Source of the DNA: Bolinopsis microptera
Lineage: Eukaryota; Ctenophora; Tentaculata; Lobata; Bolinopsidae
Length of the DNA: 64,000 nucleotides
Direction of reading: 5' to 3'
Assembly: GCF_026151205.1 (NCBI RefSeq)
Contig: NC_087075.1
Location: forward strand, 7,646,858 to 7,710,857
The translations under genes were made by a program, and so were the position numbers. Under the pieces are notes generated by a model, which saw only the letters and a list, made by a program, of their open reading frames with translations, did no database searches and was not told where the DNA came from. Of the stretch, positions 30,192 through 41,288 are shown piece after piece; position 1 is the stretch's first letter, and each line of letters starts with the position of its first letter.

Positions 30192-30284
30192 TTAGAATAC
30201 AAAGATTGGTACATTTTAGCTTATGATTAATATTATATTTTTACCTATAGTTTACCTAGATGCCTAAGATCAAAGATGCAACTT

Positions 30285-30637
30285 ATTTATTACTGTTGAA
30301 AATCTGCAACCTACCAAAAGTTACAGTTTTTGGTTTTAGAGTTCGTTAAAGTTTCAACCTAAAGCAAATCAGTCATGAGTATCGGACTGTCACACACACA
30401 GATTTTGTGTTCAATATAGTTTTTCTGCCAAATCTAAGTTACTTATGAATCGTAATCAAAATAAACTTAGCGATCACATGTACATTATCAAATACACTGT
30501 AACAGCAAGAGTGAAAAGCTTGATAATAACAATACAGCAAAAATAAGTACAATAACAAACAGCACAGCGCACACTGATTAAAAGGGCTTCAGTAGTTAAA
30601 GTTAGCGCATTTAATTAATCAAACAGAGAGTAATATG
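30285..30637. repeat. Duplicated non-coding block (pair of 29055-29400)
   Basis: See the block at 29055. It immediately precedes segmental unit Y. Confidence 0.88.
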
Positions 30638-30638
30638 A

Positions 30639-30902
30639 CTAAAGTTTAGCCAGGACGTCACGGAAAATCCTGACATCCTCCATCTTTGCAACTTCACCTA
30701 CTTGGTTGAGGTGTTCTGAACCAGCTTCAAACTGACTACATAGCACGGCTTCAGCTTTCAGGTTGTTATTTCCGTTCTCTTCCTCACATTTACAAGTACA
30801 TACTGATGATGACCAGGTTGAAGTAGGGTTAACTGGTTGGGCGTCTGTCATCTCCTCTTTGATATCAACCCCATCAAACTTTTCTGTTTTTTCAAGTGAC
30901 AT
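30639..30902 (-). pseudogene. Finger-less 5' fragment of the C2H2 gene
   Basis: 87 codons nearly identical to the first 88 residues of the zinc-finger protein at 23345-24697 (MSLEKTEKFDGVDIKEEMTD onward). It ends at a stop where the duplication boundary falls, so no zinc finger remains. It could still encode the acidic N-terminal segment alone if transcribed. Confidence 0.85.
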
Positions 30903-30977
30903 TCCTGATAGAAATTTTTGTATTAATGTTCTTTACGTATTTAGCAATCAGAAATAAAAATAACAGGATTATCTTAT

Positions 30978-31583
30978 TTATAATTCAGAGAATTATTTCT
31001 GTTGTCTGTATGTACGACCGCCCACGTGAAAATCAGATGAGAAATAGGAAGTTGCAAAGTAACCATGGTAACAAAGATTGCTACACGCACGTGCACGTGC
31101 ATAGATTGGCGAGCGATATTTTGATCGGTTTTGATGTAATTACGTTGTGTTCAGTGCGAACTACATTTTAATCGGCTGTATCTTCGGTTGTGACGCGGAC
31201 GGATGTTTTTTAATGTGATAAAACCTGACTACAAAAGAATACTATTAGAGTATATATTAGCTTCCTCCCTGTGACTACGGGTTTTCTAGTAAATATTATA
31301 ATTCAAAGAATTATTTCTGTCTGTATGTACGACCGCCCACGTCCAAATTCGGCAAAAAGCAAAAGGTTGCAAAGTAACCATGGTAACGGTTTCGTTACAC
31401 GCACGTGCACGTGCAAAGATTGTTAAAACGGCATTTTTATCGGTTTTGTTGATATTACGTTGTGTTTAGTGCGAGCAACATTTTAATCGGCTGTATCTTC
31501 GGTTGTGTAGGATATTTTGACGCGATTTAAACTCACTAACAAAAATACTATTAGTTTCCTCCCTGTGACCACAAGTTTTCTAG
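30978..31583. repeat. Tandem pair of a unit of about 300 bp
   Basis: Both halves share GTATGTACGACCGCCCACGT, TTGCAAAGTAACCATGGTAA, CACGCACGTGCACGTGCA, TTTTAATCGGCTGTATCTTC and CCTCCCTGTGAC. The pair is absent from unit X at the equivalent point, so it inserted after the duplication (or was lost from X). Confidence 0.9.
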
Positions 31584-31664
31584 TGTATTATAATTTGTAA
31601 CTACTCAATCATCAAATTATTAAATAAAATAAATAATCAAGCCACAAATTTTATTTAGCAATTA

Positions 31665-31932
31665 GGGGTCGTTCACATATCACTTAATCAGTCGAGGGGG
31701 GTTTCCAAGTGCTTTCGGTTGATTACGGAGGGGAGTTTGGGGTGGGTTTGGTTGTTGGTCACGAAATCAAAATTTCCTTTTTTACCCTCTAGAAAAATAA
31801 CAATTTCGACAATATTACGTAACATTGCTGTCAGGAGGGGGGGGGGGGGGGATTGGGTCTTGATTACGGTTGATTACGGAGGGGGGAGGAAGAATTGCTA
31901 AAATATTGATTACGTAATATGTGGACGACCCC
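31665..31932. mobile_element. MITE of the GGGGTCGTTCACATAT family, copy 3
   Basis: Duplicate of copy 2 within unit Y, with an expanded poly-G tract near 31840. Confidence 0.88.
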
Positions 31933-33008
31933 TAATAGGAGTTCTGATAAACCGTTATAGCAAGGGGTTGCTCTGAACGTTCTCTCATGACAGATAAAGT
32001 ATTTGAAAACTACACTGAACACATAAAAGAACATCCTGTGCTATAATTGACATACATTTTAAGCGAACATTGACTCCAGGCCATGTTGCATCGCGATTGA
32101 CCTTAAGACATTGATAATAATAGATAATTGTGCGCCATGCATGCGTTTATATTTGCCGCGCGGCGCCAAGCACCTCAATTTGAAGACATTTGGAGTTAGC
32201 GCCAACGGTTTTAACTGTACAGATTGTGACCAGCCCAAAACCTTCATGACCTCGTGGTCGTATAGAAAAGTTAGGTTCTTTGTTTTTATTCTCATTTGTG
32301 ATTTGAGCACAAGCACTATCAAACTTAAGATACTAGATGCTAAGAAATATTGTCATGTTTTTGAGTACTGATACATAGTATTAACATTTTACAGAACAAG
32401 CTAATGAACATTTCTTGGACTTAATTGTTCATTTCACCAGCGTGAGTGCACAGGTGTCGGAGAACTCTCTTTTTACAGAACCTGATTATGAATAGTTGTA
32501 CTCCCAAGTCCTAACATAGTTTCTAGCAGATCGAATAACCTTTTCATCAGAAACATAATAAAATTAAACATTTTCATCAGACATAATAAAACATAACATC
32601 AAACATGATAATAATAGAAGTAAGATTAGATTTCAGTCTCTTAGGAAGATATTTATGTACAGTTTGTTGAACTCCGCCCTCATTCAATCACATCAAAAAT
32701 TTATTTGAAAATCAGATCGGTCCTAATGGTCGGTCTCCACGCAACGTTTCTTTCTCAGGTTCCTGAATATTCTGGAGTAAATTATAGAAAGCAATCTATA
32801 GAAAGTAATCTAATTATAGAAAGTAATTTATTACTTTAGAATAGAAATGACATACCAACCCACAGATCTCTAAATCCCAGCAAAATGTAAATTTATTGAC
32901 GGACTAGTAAATTTCCCATAATTTGCATCATTTTATACAAGTATATGTATTTAATATGTATTTATAATTTAGGTTAGATTGTATTACAGGAGCTGCTAAC
33001 TTGCTAAA

Positions 33009-33215
33009 TTATGGACTAAACCCAACTATCACAGACATAGACAGGTCCGGGATAGAATTAAAAGTTTTACAGTACTCAATCGTTTCTGTTTCATGTAGAA
33101 CATACCACTTCGTAGAACTAGACGAGTAGGAGTTTGAAAGGAGTTTAGTCTTTCCTCGTTCTCCTGGCAGTTTCATAGCCTTTTCTTGCTCTGAAATGAT
33201 TGAGTCAAGAGACAT
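33009..33215 (-). CDS. Hypothetical 68-codon ORF
   Basis: Begins MSLDSIISEQEKAMKLPGER with a Ser-rich stretch. No family, and no clear donor. It may be chance or a first exon. Confidence 0.2.
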   Translation of the reverse strand: MSLDSIISEQEKAMKLPGERGKTKLLSNSYSSSSTKWYVLHETETIEYCKTFNSIPDLSMSVIVGFSP

Positions 33216-33436
33216 TGTGTTTTGCTGTGTATATTCTTAAAGTTAATAAGTACAGTCCGTCAATCCCATGAAAGTAAAATAAGAAATCACCTAATTTTGA
33301 TGTAACAGAAATCGATATGAATGTGAGACTCAAGGGTGTAAGACTTTAAGACGGCGCCCTACGAAACAGGACTCTTGAGCGTGGAAATGCAAAAAAAAGG
33401 CAGCGTAAAAAATGGAAATTTGTTTTCGATCAATCT

Positions 33437-33545
33437 TGTTTAACAACTGGGGGGTAGGAAGCTCAATCTTATCAATCTCAATTTTGGAAAAATCGTGTTT
33501 CAGAATTGAGAAAATTGAGAAAATTGAGAAAATTGAAAAATGGAC
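33437..33545. repeat. Left arm of a long-range inverted repeat
   Basis: GGGGGGTAGGAAGCTCAATC, a core, then GAGAAAATTGAGAAAATTGA. The outer parts are reverse-complemented at 37968-38070, 4.4 kb away. Confidence 0.85.
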
Positions 33546-34048
33546 ATCTTTATCTCTCCAAGTAACTAAATCATACACGAGCTAAATGTATGATGAAAAC
33601 ATGTTTCAAACTTATTACTGTGAAATGATTAATTATCTTATATTTGAGTTTGATCCTTTTGAACAGCTGCTGAGCAATAAAACGCATGCATAATATTAAA
33701 TAGTAGAAATGATTAGGTAAAATATGATCAAAGTAATCATCACGTGAACGACCCATGCCATAGTTTTGCTAAAGGGGACAGATATGATTGTTAGTAGGTA
33801 ATGTATAAGGGGGAGATAACGTTTTTTTTGTTTTTTGTTTTTTTCAAAAATTTACTTTAACCATAACAGAAAAAACAAAAAATTCATTTTGAGCTATTTC
33901 GAAGGAAATAGTAACTAGTAAAGGTTGAGACTAGCTAGAGGTCTGTGGTCACCGATGGAGATGGCATTTTTTGATATTAGGGTTTTACAGCCCGGAGCCA
34001 AATCCAACACTAATCAAGACACCCAGAAAAGTTGTACAATAAACATGA

Positions 34049-34456
34049 GAGAGAGAGAAAGAAAGGAAATATGGAGACCGCTGTGTAAAGATTGAAAAAG
34101 GAACCTGCAATGGTCTTGTATTCTCTACCAACGGAGGTATGAGCCCACAGGCTACCGTGTTCCTTAAAAGAGTAGCAACACTTCTGGCAGCCAAGACCAG
34201 CCGGGACAAAAGCCTCATCATGGCGAATTTAAGACGTCGTTTGAGGTTTGAGCTACTTAAAACAGTTTTGATAGCAGTGAGAGGACACAGAGGACGGTAT
34301 TATGAGAAAGCAATACCTGTTGACGAACTCGACCTCAATCTTGCACACACCACCAATGATGAAGACTGGGGTGATGATGTTGATGAGGAAGATGAGGAAG
34401 ATGATGAAGTTGAGAATGAGGTTGAGAATGTAGAGGGAGAGCTTTTAGAAGAGTGA
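34049..34456 (+). pseudogene. C-terminal remnant of a transposon-type ORF
   Basis: The frame is open from after TGA at 34046 to the stop at 34456. It reads KERKYGDRCVKIE, CNGLVFSTNGGMSPQATVF, LKRVATLLAAK, LRRRLRFELLKTVLIAVRG, then an acidic tail. The pattern (GTF.PLVFS..GGM.P.A..F..RLA..LA.K ... LR.RL.F.LL...L...RG.R) is one I associate with the C-termini of repeat-borne ORFs in many animal genomes; I cannot name the element class with certainty. No start codon or upstream part. Confidence 0.55.
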
Positions 34457-34667
34457 GCTGAATAGAAGACAAGATTCTATTCCATTTTATTGATTATTAT
34501 ATCTATTGAAATAAAGATGTAATATCCATTACTCCAGGAGTGATGACAAGATATATAAAAAAAGTAAAGGTTGAGACAGCCCTGTTACACAAATATATCA
34601 TTAATATAATTTTCAGAGAGATTTCAGGGCTCATGTTTGTTTTTGTCCGTTCGATTTTGTCCGTTTT

Positions 34668-37027
34668 TAGAAAATGAGGAGGAGGAGTACTGAGGAGGAA
34701 GACGGCACTGAGGAGGACTGAGGAGGACTGAGGAGGAGGAAGACTGAGGAGGAGGAGGAGGTGGAAGTGGAGGAGGACTGAGTAGGAAGAAGAGGAGGAG
34801 GACAATGAGAACTGTGGAGAAGGAGGACTGAGGAGAAGGAAGAGGAGGAGGACTGAGGAGAAGGGGGAGGACTGAGGAGGATGAGGACTGGGGAGGAGGA
34901 GGAGGAGGACTGAGGAGGACCGAGTATAAGTAGTAGGATGAGGATTGAGGAGGAGGAGGAGGAAGAGGAGGAAGAGGACAGAGGAAGAGTAGAACTGAGA
35001 ATGTGTCTTACATACAAGGACTGAGGAGGAGGAGGACTAAAGAAGAGGAGGACCGAGGAAGAGGTGGAGGAGGAGGACTGGGGAGAAGGAGGATGAAGAG
35101 AAGAGGAGGAGGATGAGTAGGAGGACTGAAGAGGGGGAGGAGGAGGACTGAGAAAGACTGAGGATGAGGATGAGGATTGAGGAGGAGGAGGAGGAAGAGG
35201 AAGAGAAGGGAGAGAACTGAAGAAGAGTAGAACTGAGAATGTGTCGCATATACAAGGACAGAGGAGGAGGAGGACAGAAGAAGAGGAGGACCATGGAAGA
35301 GATTGAGGAGGAGGAGGCCTGGGGAGGAGGAGGATGAATAGGAAGAGGAGGAGGATGAGTAGGAGGACCGAAGAGGGGGAGGAGGAGGAGGAGGACTGAG
35401 AAAGACTGAGGAGGAGGATGAGGATTGAGGCCTGAGGAGGAGAAGGAGGAAGAGAAGGGGAAGAACTGAAGAAGAGTAGAACCGAGAATGTGCCGTACAT
35501 ACAATTACTGAGGAGGAATAGGATGACTGAGGAAGAGGAGGACTGAGTAAGAGGTAAAGGAGGAGGAGAACTGGTGAGGAGGGGGATGAAGAGGAAGAGG
35601 AGGACGAACACTGAGGAGGATCACTAGGACTGAAAAGGAAGAGGACTGAGGAGGAAAAGGAGGAGGAGAAGGAGAATGACTGAGGAGAAGGAAGACTGAG
35701 GAGGAAGAGGATGAGGATGGGGAGGAAGGGGACTGAGAACGATGACTGAGGAGGAAGAGGACTGAGGAGGGGGACTGAGGAGGAGGACTTAGGAGGAGGA
35801 GGACTGAGGAAGAGGAAGGGGAGGAGGGGAAAGGAGGAGGAAGCATCTACATGTTATTTCCGTAACAGTTTTTGTCCGTTTATGATCATTTACGTCTGTT
35901 TCTGTCCGTTTTTGAGGAGGAGGAAGATGAGGGTGGGGATAAGGAGGACTGAGAATGTACTGTACAGTCTTGTGCAAGGACTGAGAAGGACTGAGGAGGA
36001 GGAGGATGCGTAGGAGGACTGGAGAGGAGGAGGTTGAGAAGGTCTGAGGAAAAAGAGGACTGAGGAGGAGGGGGAAGAGGTAGAAGAGGACTGAGGAGAA
36101 GGAGGACTGATAAAGAGGAGGATGAGGAGGAGGATGAGTAGGAGGCCTGAGAAGGATGTTAAGGAGGAGGAAAACTGAGGAGGAGGACTGAGGAGGAGGA
36201 GGGGGAGGAGGGGAGAAGGAGGATATAAATGTTATTATCGTAACAGTTTTTGTCCGTTTATGTCCGTTTATGTCGATTTACGTCCGTTTCTGTCCGTTTT
36301 TTGAGGAGGAAGAGGAGGATGAGGGTGGGGAGAAGGAGGACTGAGAATGTACTGTACATGCGAGGACTGAGGAGGAGGAGGAAAATTAGGAGGACTGGAG
36401 AGGAGGAGGTTGAGAAGGTCTGAGGAAAAGAAGGACTGAGGAGGAGGGGGAAGAGGTTGAGGAGGACTGATAAAGAGGAGGATGAGGAGGAGGATGAGTA
36501 GGAGGAATGAGAAGGATGATAAGGAGGAGAAGAACTGAGGAGGAGGAGGAGGAGGAGGAGGAGGAGGAGGAGGAGGAGGAGGAGGAGAAGGAGGAGGAGA
36601 AGGAGGAGGAGGAGGAGGAGGAGGAGGAGGAGGAGGAGGAGGAGGGATGGAGGATCTAAATGTTATTATCGTAACAGTTTTTGTCCGTTTTAGTCCGTTT
36701 TGATGAGGATGGGGAGAAGGAGGACTGAGAAGGTATTGTACATGTGATGACTGAGGAGGACTGAGGGGAGGAGGATGCGTAGGACTGAAGAGGAGGAGGT
36801 TGAAGAGGACTGTGAAGAGAAGGACTGAGGAGGATGGGGAGAAGGAGGAGGAGGAGGAGGATGAGGAGGAAAATGAGAAGGAGGAAGAGGAAGGGGAGGA
36901 GGAGGAGGATGAGGAGGAATATGAGAAGGAGGAGGAAGAGGAAGAGGAGGAGGAGGATGAGAAGGAGGAGGAAGAGGAGGTGGAAGAGGAGGAGGAGGAG
37001 GAGGAGGAGGAAGAGGAGGAAGAGGAG

Positions 37028-37074
<47 letters not shown>

Positions 37075-37480
37075 GGAGGAGGAGGAGGAGGAGGAGGAGG
37101 AGGAGGAGGAGGAGGAGGAGGAGGAGGAGGAGGAGGAGGAGGAGGAGGAGGAGGAGGAGGAGGAGGAGGCGGAATGAGAAAGAGGAGGATGATGAGTAGA
37201 AAGACTGAGTAGGGTGAGAAGGACTCAAGAGGAATCAAGAGAAGGAGGAGGAGGAGGAAGAGAAGGAGGAAGAGGAGGATGAGAAGGACTTGGAGGGCAA
37301 GAGGACCAAGGAGAAGGAGGAGGAGGCGGACTGAGAAAGTGGAGTATGAGTAGGAAGACTGAGGAGGATAAGGAGGGGAAGAGAAGGAGGACTAAGGAGG
37401 AGGAGGAGTGGGACTGAGAAAGAGGAGGATGAGGTGGAGGATGAGTAGGAGGACTAAGGAGGGCAAGAAGGAGGAGGAGA
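34668..37480. repeat. Purine-rich (GGA/GAGGA/ACTGAGGAGG) satellite, 2.8 kb
   Basis: The plus strand is almost entirely purine. Pure (GGA)n lies at about 36540-36650 and 37060-37170. It is interrupted by recurring islands: GTAACAGTTTTTGTCCGTTT at about 35865, 36240, 36670 and (GTGACAG variant) 37500, and GACTGAGAATGTnC..TACAT at about 35000, 35245, 35485, 35950 and 36345. It is thus a higher-order repeat. ORFs here (poly-Glu, poly-Arg, poly-Pro, poly-Leu, poly-Ser) are compositional artefacts. Confidence 0.97.
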
Positions 37481-37791
37481 AAGCATTTAAATGTTATTTC
37501 CGTGACAGTTTTTGTCCGTTTATCTCCGTTTTTGTCCGTTCTAATTTGTGTCTGTTTTGAAAATATAGGGTACCATATTTTCAAAACACTTTTACCATAA
37601 CTTATATATAAAATGTCTCCTTCATCCCCATTTTGAGAGAAGTGAGAAACTGAAAGGTACAAATTGTAAGCACGCCTAACAATAACGTATATAATCGGAT
37701 CAGGAATTGAAATCAAAACAAAAAGTTGAAATTTTCTTTTTGGATTGCATCTACCAGATCCATCTGGTCTTACAGTGTCTAAGTACTGAAT

Positions 37792-37797
37792 TTTATT
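37792..37797 (-). terminator. Polyadenylation signal AATAAA overlapping the stop codon
   Basis: The minus strand reads TTAATAAA, where TAA is the stop of the nine-exon gene and AATAAA begins at its second base. The predicted 3' UTR would be only about 15-30 nt. Confidence 0.5.
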
Positions 37798-40550
37798 AAG
37801 TTTTTTGATCATGGTTGCTACCAGAGTCAATTTTATCATCTATAATGTCCTAGTAACAGCGATACATACAGATTATTGTACTCCTGTATACGTAATTTTA
37901 ACAGTAATCGGAACATTATGGACTGATCAGTGAACTGAGTTAAACGGAAAAATGATTTTAAAAGATTTTAAATTTTTTCAATTTTCTCAATTTTCTCAAT
38001 TTTCTCAATCTCAATTTCGGAAAAATCATGTTTCAGAATTGAGATTGAGCTTCCTACCCCCCAACAACTACATATTGCATGAGCCCAATCAATCAGTCCA
38101 ATAAAGCAATAGTGGGCATAGCTGTGTAATAATAATATCACCGCTCAAGAGGCAGAGCCACCCTAGAGTCTCACATCATAGCATCATATAGCACCGACCG
38201 CTAATCGAATATCTTTGTCCTTTGACGTTAAATAATTATTCACCTGATGAATCAGATCCTGTCACTGCATTAACAATGTTATCATTTTCATTATCTTCGT
38301 CACATGATCCAGCTTCATAATCCATTTCCTCGTTGTCTCCATTTTCGGACCCAGCACAAACATAATCGCATCCGTGGGAGGTTTGGGTACCTACATCCTT
38401 CGTTATTTTTTCTCCCATTCTCTGCATATTTTCCAGTACTAAAACATTTGACATTAAAAATCGTTTGATTATTATTATAACCAGATCACGAGAAACATCG
38501 GAATATGGCCAAAAAACCGTCAGAACTAATGTAAAATTGACTCACAAGACGCTCTCAGCTTCGCCTGTAGCTCCTTTATGGTGTCCTCAAGATCGGTCAA
38601 CTTTCGCTTCCTGAGACGCAAACCATGATTAGAGAATTAGAGAATTAGTGAGTGTCTCCTGGGGGTGTTTCATAGTAAAGCTAGTATACTGTTGCATTAT
38701 GCATATTTCCAATGCAGGAATAAAGTAAAAACTCAAACCTGTCAGAATCATTCGTGGATTTGGATTTTCTCTTTTCCTTTCTCTTGACATTGTTTATCCA
38801 TTTTCTTAGCTGGTCCAGCAGTGTATTTTCTATTTCTTCCTGGTTATTGTTACTATTATTATTATTAGATATATAGGATACAATTTTATTTGCATGATGA
38901 GATTTTTATGAGCAAATTATAACACGGCTCAAATCCGGTCTGATGCGAGACCCGGCCAATAACCAAGATGCAAAATGCAATATTATTCTAAGAATAGTTA
39001 GTTTTACAGACACAGTGTATGTTGAATTCTACTCACTGGCAGTGGCTGACTCCACATAAATAAATTGCTCGCTTCACAGTACAACCAGTCTCGGACATGG
39101 ATATCATTGCGGTCAATATTTCTCACATTACCGCCCCATCTTTCTTTAAGAGCTGTGAACACTCCGTTCAACCTGAAATTTCCTATATTATATATAACGG
39201 CCAGGTAGCGCAGTTGGTTAGAACGCCTGTCTTACAATCGTTAGGTTGCGAGTTCGAAACCCACTGACTGCCTGGTCGTGGGGTGAGCGTCGTCGACGTT
39301 CAGCTAAGGATCATGAGTGGTCTATGCAGCCCCCCGGTCTACTCAGCCGAATACTCGAGAAATCGGGTGTGAGGGTTAAATGAGGAGCTGCACATTGCAG
39401 CAAAGTCTCGGACGAAGAAAGTATGGTACACACTACCTTAACCGTCACTGGCCAAAAAGATCCTTCGGCTTCCTGTAATTGGCTGGTTGCACTTGTGTAA
39501 CATTGTGGCTGTTGGAATACACCGAAGTAAAATAAGTGTCTAGATAAAAAAAAAAAAAAAATAGGTTTATGTATATTATATTAACAAGATACTGATAAGA
39601 TACTGATAGGAAAAAAGGTAGATTTTTTCCATTCACACCCTTTTGTAAAAAGGTAGATTTGTTATGTACTGCTATCTATTGTTAGTGCTTCAACAATGCT
39701 TAAACGTAAAGTTTGACTTTCATAGTTCTCACTCAAAGATTATGACATTACCTCCACGTGAATCTTCTGTTTTTCAGATTCTCCTCGATCTCCATGCTGA
39801 ACTTCTGAAAATATTAAAGCGATCATCTCAAAGACATTAACTATTCGCTTTCGTTTATCTTTTTATGGCTGGTTTGTAACTCATTGATTAATGTGCAATG
39901 TACTTTTTTAGAACACAGGGAGTAACAGAGAATGGGATTCAAAGCCACGGCTTAAAAAATATCAATTGTACCTCAGGCTGCAAGATGTCAATGCCTGGAC
40001 ATAGCAAAGGGGCTGGTTTTCTCCGGTTGACACGACCAGCCTTTTTCTTTGTTTCACTTTCGTTTCTCTCGGTATCGAGGATGTCCTAAGGGTGATGATA
40101 TCATGGTATCAGTTTTTTAAACACGTTTCTTGTTAATTTATTAATTCTAAGCCATTCAGCCATTGTCAAAGCAGAACATATTTTTAGATGGAAAGTTGAT
40201 ATTATCTTTATTAAATACCTCTCTCTCGGCTAAAATAATTGGGCTACAAATAATTTCGTACCCCATTGCTGATCCTGTGATTCGTTTCTTCTTCCGCGAG
40301 AAAATCCGTCCCTACTTCCACTTGTAAACCCTCCTCTAACTGAATTATAAGAATTTACAATTATTAATGATCGTGAAAACTGAAACTCGGATACATACGC
40401 ATCATATCACTTTCCGACCGTTTCTTACCTATATCTTATGGATTTTAATGTAGTAATGTCTAGATCTGTCACGATATAACTTAATTATTCGTGTTTGATG
40501 AAATTCCTAAGAATCATAATTACCGCAAGTATCAGTAGAGTATCCTCCAT
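37796..40550 (-). CDS. Nine-exon gene, 270 residues, complete, family not recognised
   Basis: Exons (minus strand, 5' to 3'): 40524-40550, 40262-40339, 39972-40085, 39752-39804, 39037-39172, 38739-38839, 38546-38610, 38244-38438, 37796-37839. All junctions are AG/GT, phases are 0,0,0,2,0,2,1,1, and the sum is exactly 271 codons from ATG to TAA. Product: an acidic N-terminus (MEDTLLILALEEG), a basic RVNRRKPAP patch, a conserved-looking central domain (KFSMEIEENL ... RFTWRLNGVF ... ERWGGN ... DWLYCEASNLFMW), a Lys-rich NVKRKEKRKSKS nuclear-localisation-like stretch, a coiled coil (KLTDLEDTIKELQAKL), then an Asp/Glu/Ser-rich tail. It is probably nuclear. NRRK..P followed by GI..L..E resembles the N-terminal part of kinetochore DSN1, but this is a weak, untested idea. 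AATAAA overlaps the stop codon. Confidence 0.85.
37968..38070. repeat. Right arm of the long-range inverted repeat
   Basis: Lies in the last intron of the nine-exon gene. Its outer parts are inverted relative to 33437-33545, but a core of about 36 bp (TCAATTTCGGAAAAATCATG) has the same orientation in both arms. Confidence 0.85.
39199..39550 (+). mobile_element. tRNA-derived SINE, copy 2
   Basis: The tRNA-like head has GGCCAGG and CCTGGTC able to pair as an acceptor stem, an A box (TAGCGCAGTTGGTTAG) and a B box (GAGTTCGAAACC). A body shared with the copy at 2096-2390 follows, and the element ends in a run of about 15 A. It lies in intron 4 of the nine-exon gene, antisense to it. Confidence 0.9.
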
Positions 40551-40735
40551 TTTATGCTTGACAAGTCCTCTGCCCATTAGTTACAAGGCTATTTTATTGA
40601 TTAGTAAGGACAACTTTCTTTCCCAGAAAATATTCATCAGGCCAACTTAAGTAAAACATGTCAACATGATTAATCTATACATTGACCTCTTAATCAGTAT
40701 AGTCAGAGTAATGGGAGACTACAGACTGAAGTAAC

Positions 40736-40925
40736 TGTAGTCACTACAGACTGTAGTCACTGTAGACACTACAGACTGTAGTAGTCACTGTAGTCACTAC
40801 AGACTGTAGTAGTCACTGTAGTCACTACAGACTGTAGTCACTTTAGTCACTACAGACTATAGTCACTGTAGTCACTACAGACTGTAGTAGTCACTGTAGT
40901 CACTGTAGTCACTGTAGTCACTACA
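40736..40925. repeat. (GTAGTCACTACAGACT)-type tandem repeat
   Basis: About 12 short units, alternating CTACAGACTGTAGT and CACTGTAGT, each partly self-complementary; upstream of the nine-exon gene. Confidence 0.92.
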
Positions 40926-41288
40926 GCCCAAACTTATGTCTCCTTGCTTTATGAAACATTAAAGTAACAATTCATGTAGCTTAAAAGATCAGAATACTGA
41001 TATTACGGTGGCTTTATATAAACAACAAAAGAACAAACGAGCTCCGACCAAGTTGTGGTCTGAAATTCCTAAATATTCCTTTCCCGTTATAGTAATTCAA
41101 GCGGGCAACGATATTCAAACAAAAGAAAGAATTTAAGAAAAAGGAGTGGCCTACATTTTTTATGCCTCGTGAAAAAGGTTTGGACTTTGGTGTTAATTTT
41201 CTGGGTTCAGTCAATGGCCTGATTGGTTGGAACAGCACCCGAAGCGCTATAAAGCAAATTTAGAAATTTTTAGAATCTAAATCCTCAC

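Larger units (their letters stand above)
30650..32990. repeat. Segmental duplication unit Y (paired with 24450-26120)
   Basis: Same order as unit X, including the MITE, with an extra tandem pair at 30978-31583. Confidence 0.92.

Noticed and set aside
34667-35611. Ser/Pro-rich 314-codon ORF and its neighbours
   Set aside because: Complement of the purine satellite; pure composition effect.
36800-37238. Long ORFs of poly-Glu, poly-Arg, poly-Pro and poly-Leu
   Set aside because: They are six-frame readings of (GGA)n; every frame is open because the repeat has no stop codons.
39199-39277. Functional tRNA gene
   Set aside because: The acceptor stem and A/B boxes are present, but the anticodon stem does not pair and the sequence continues into the SINE body; it is a SINE head.
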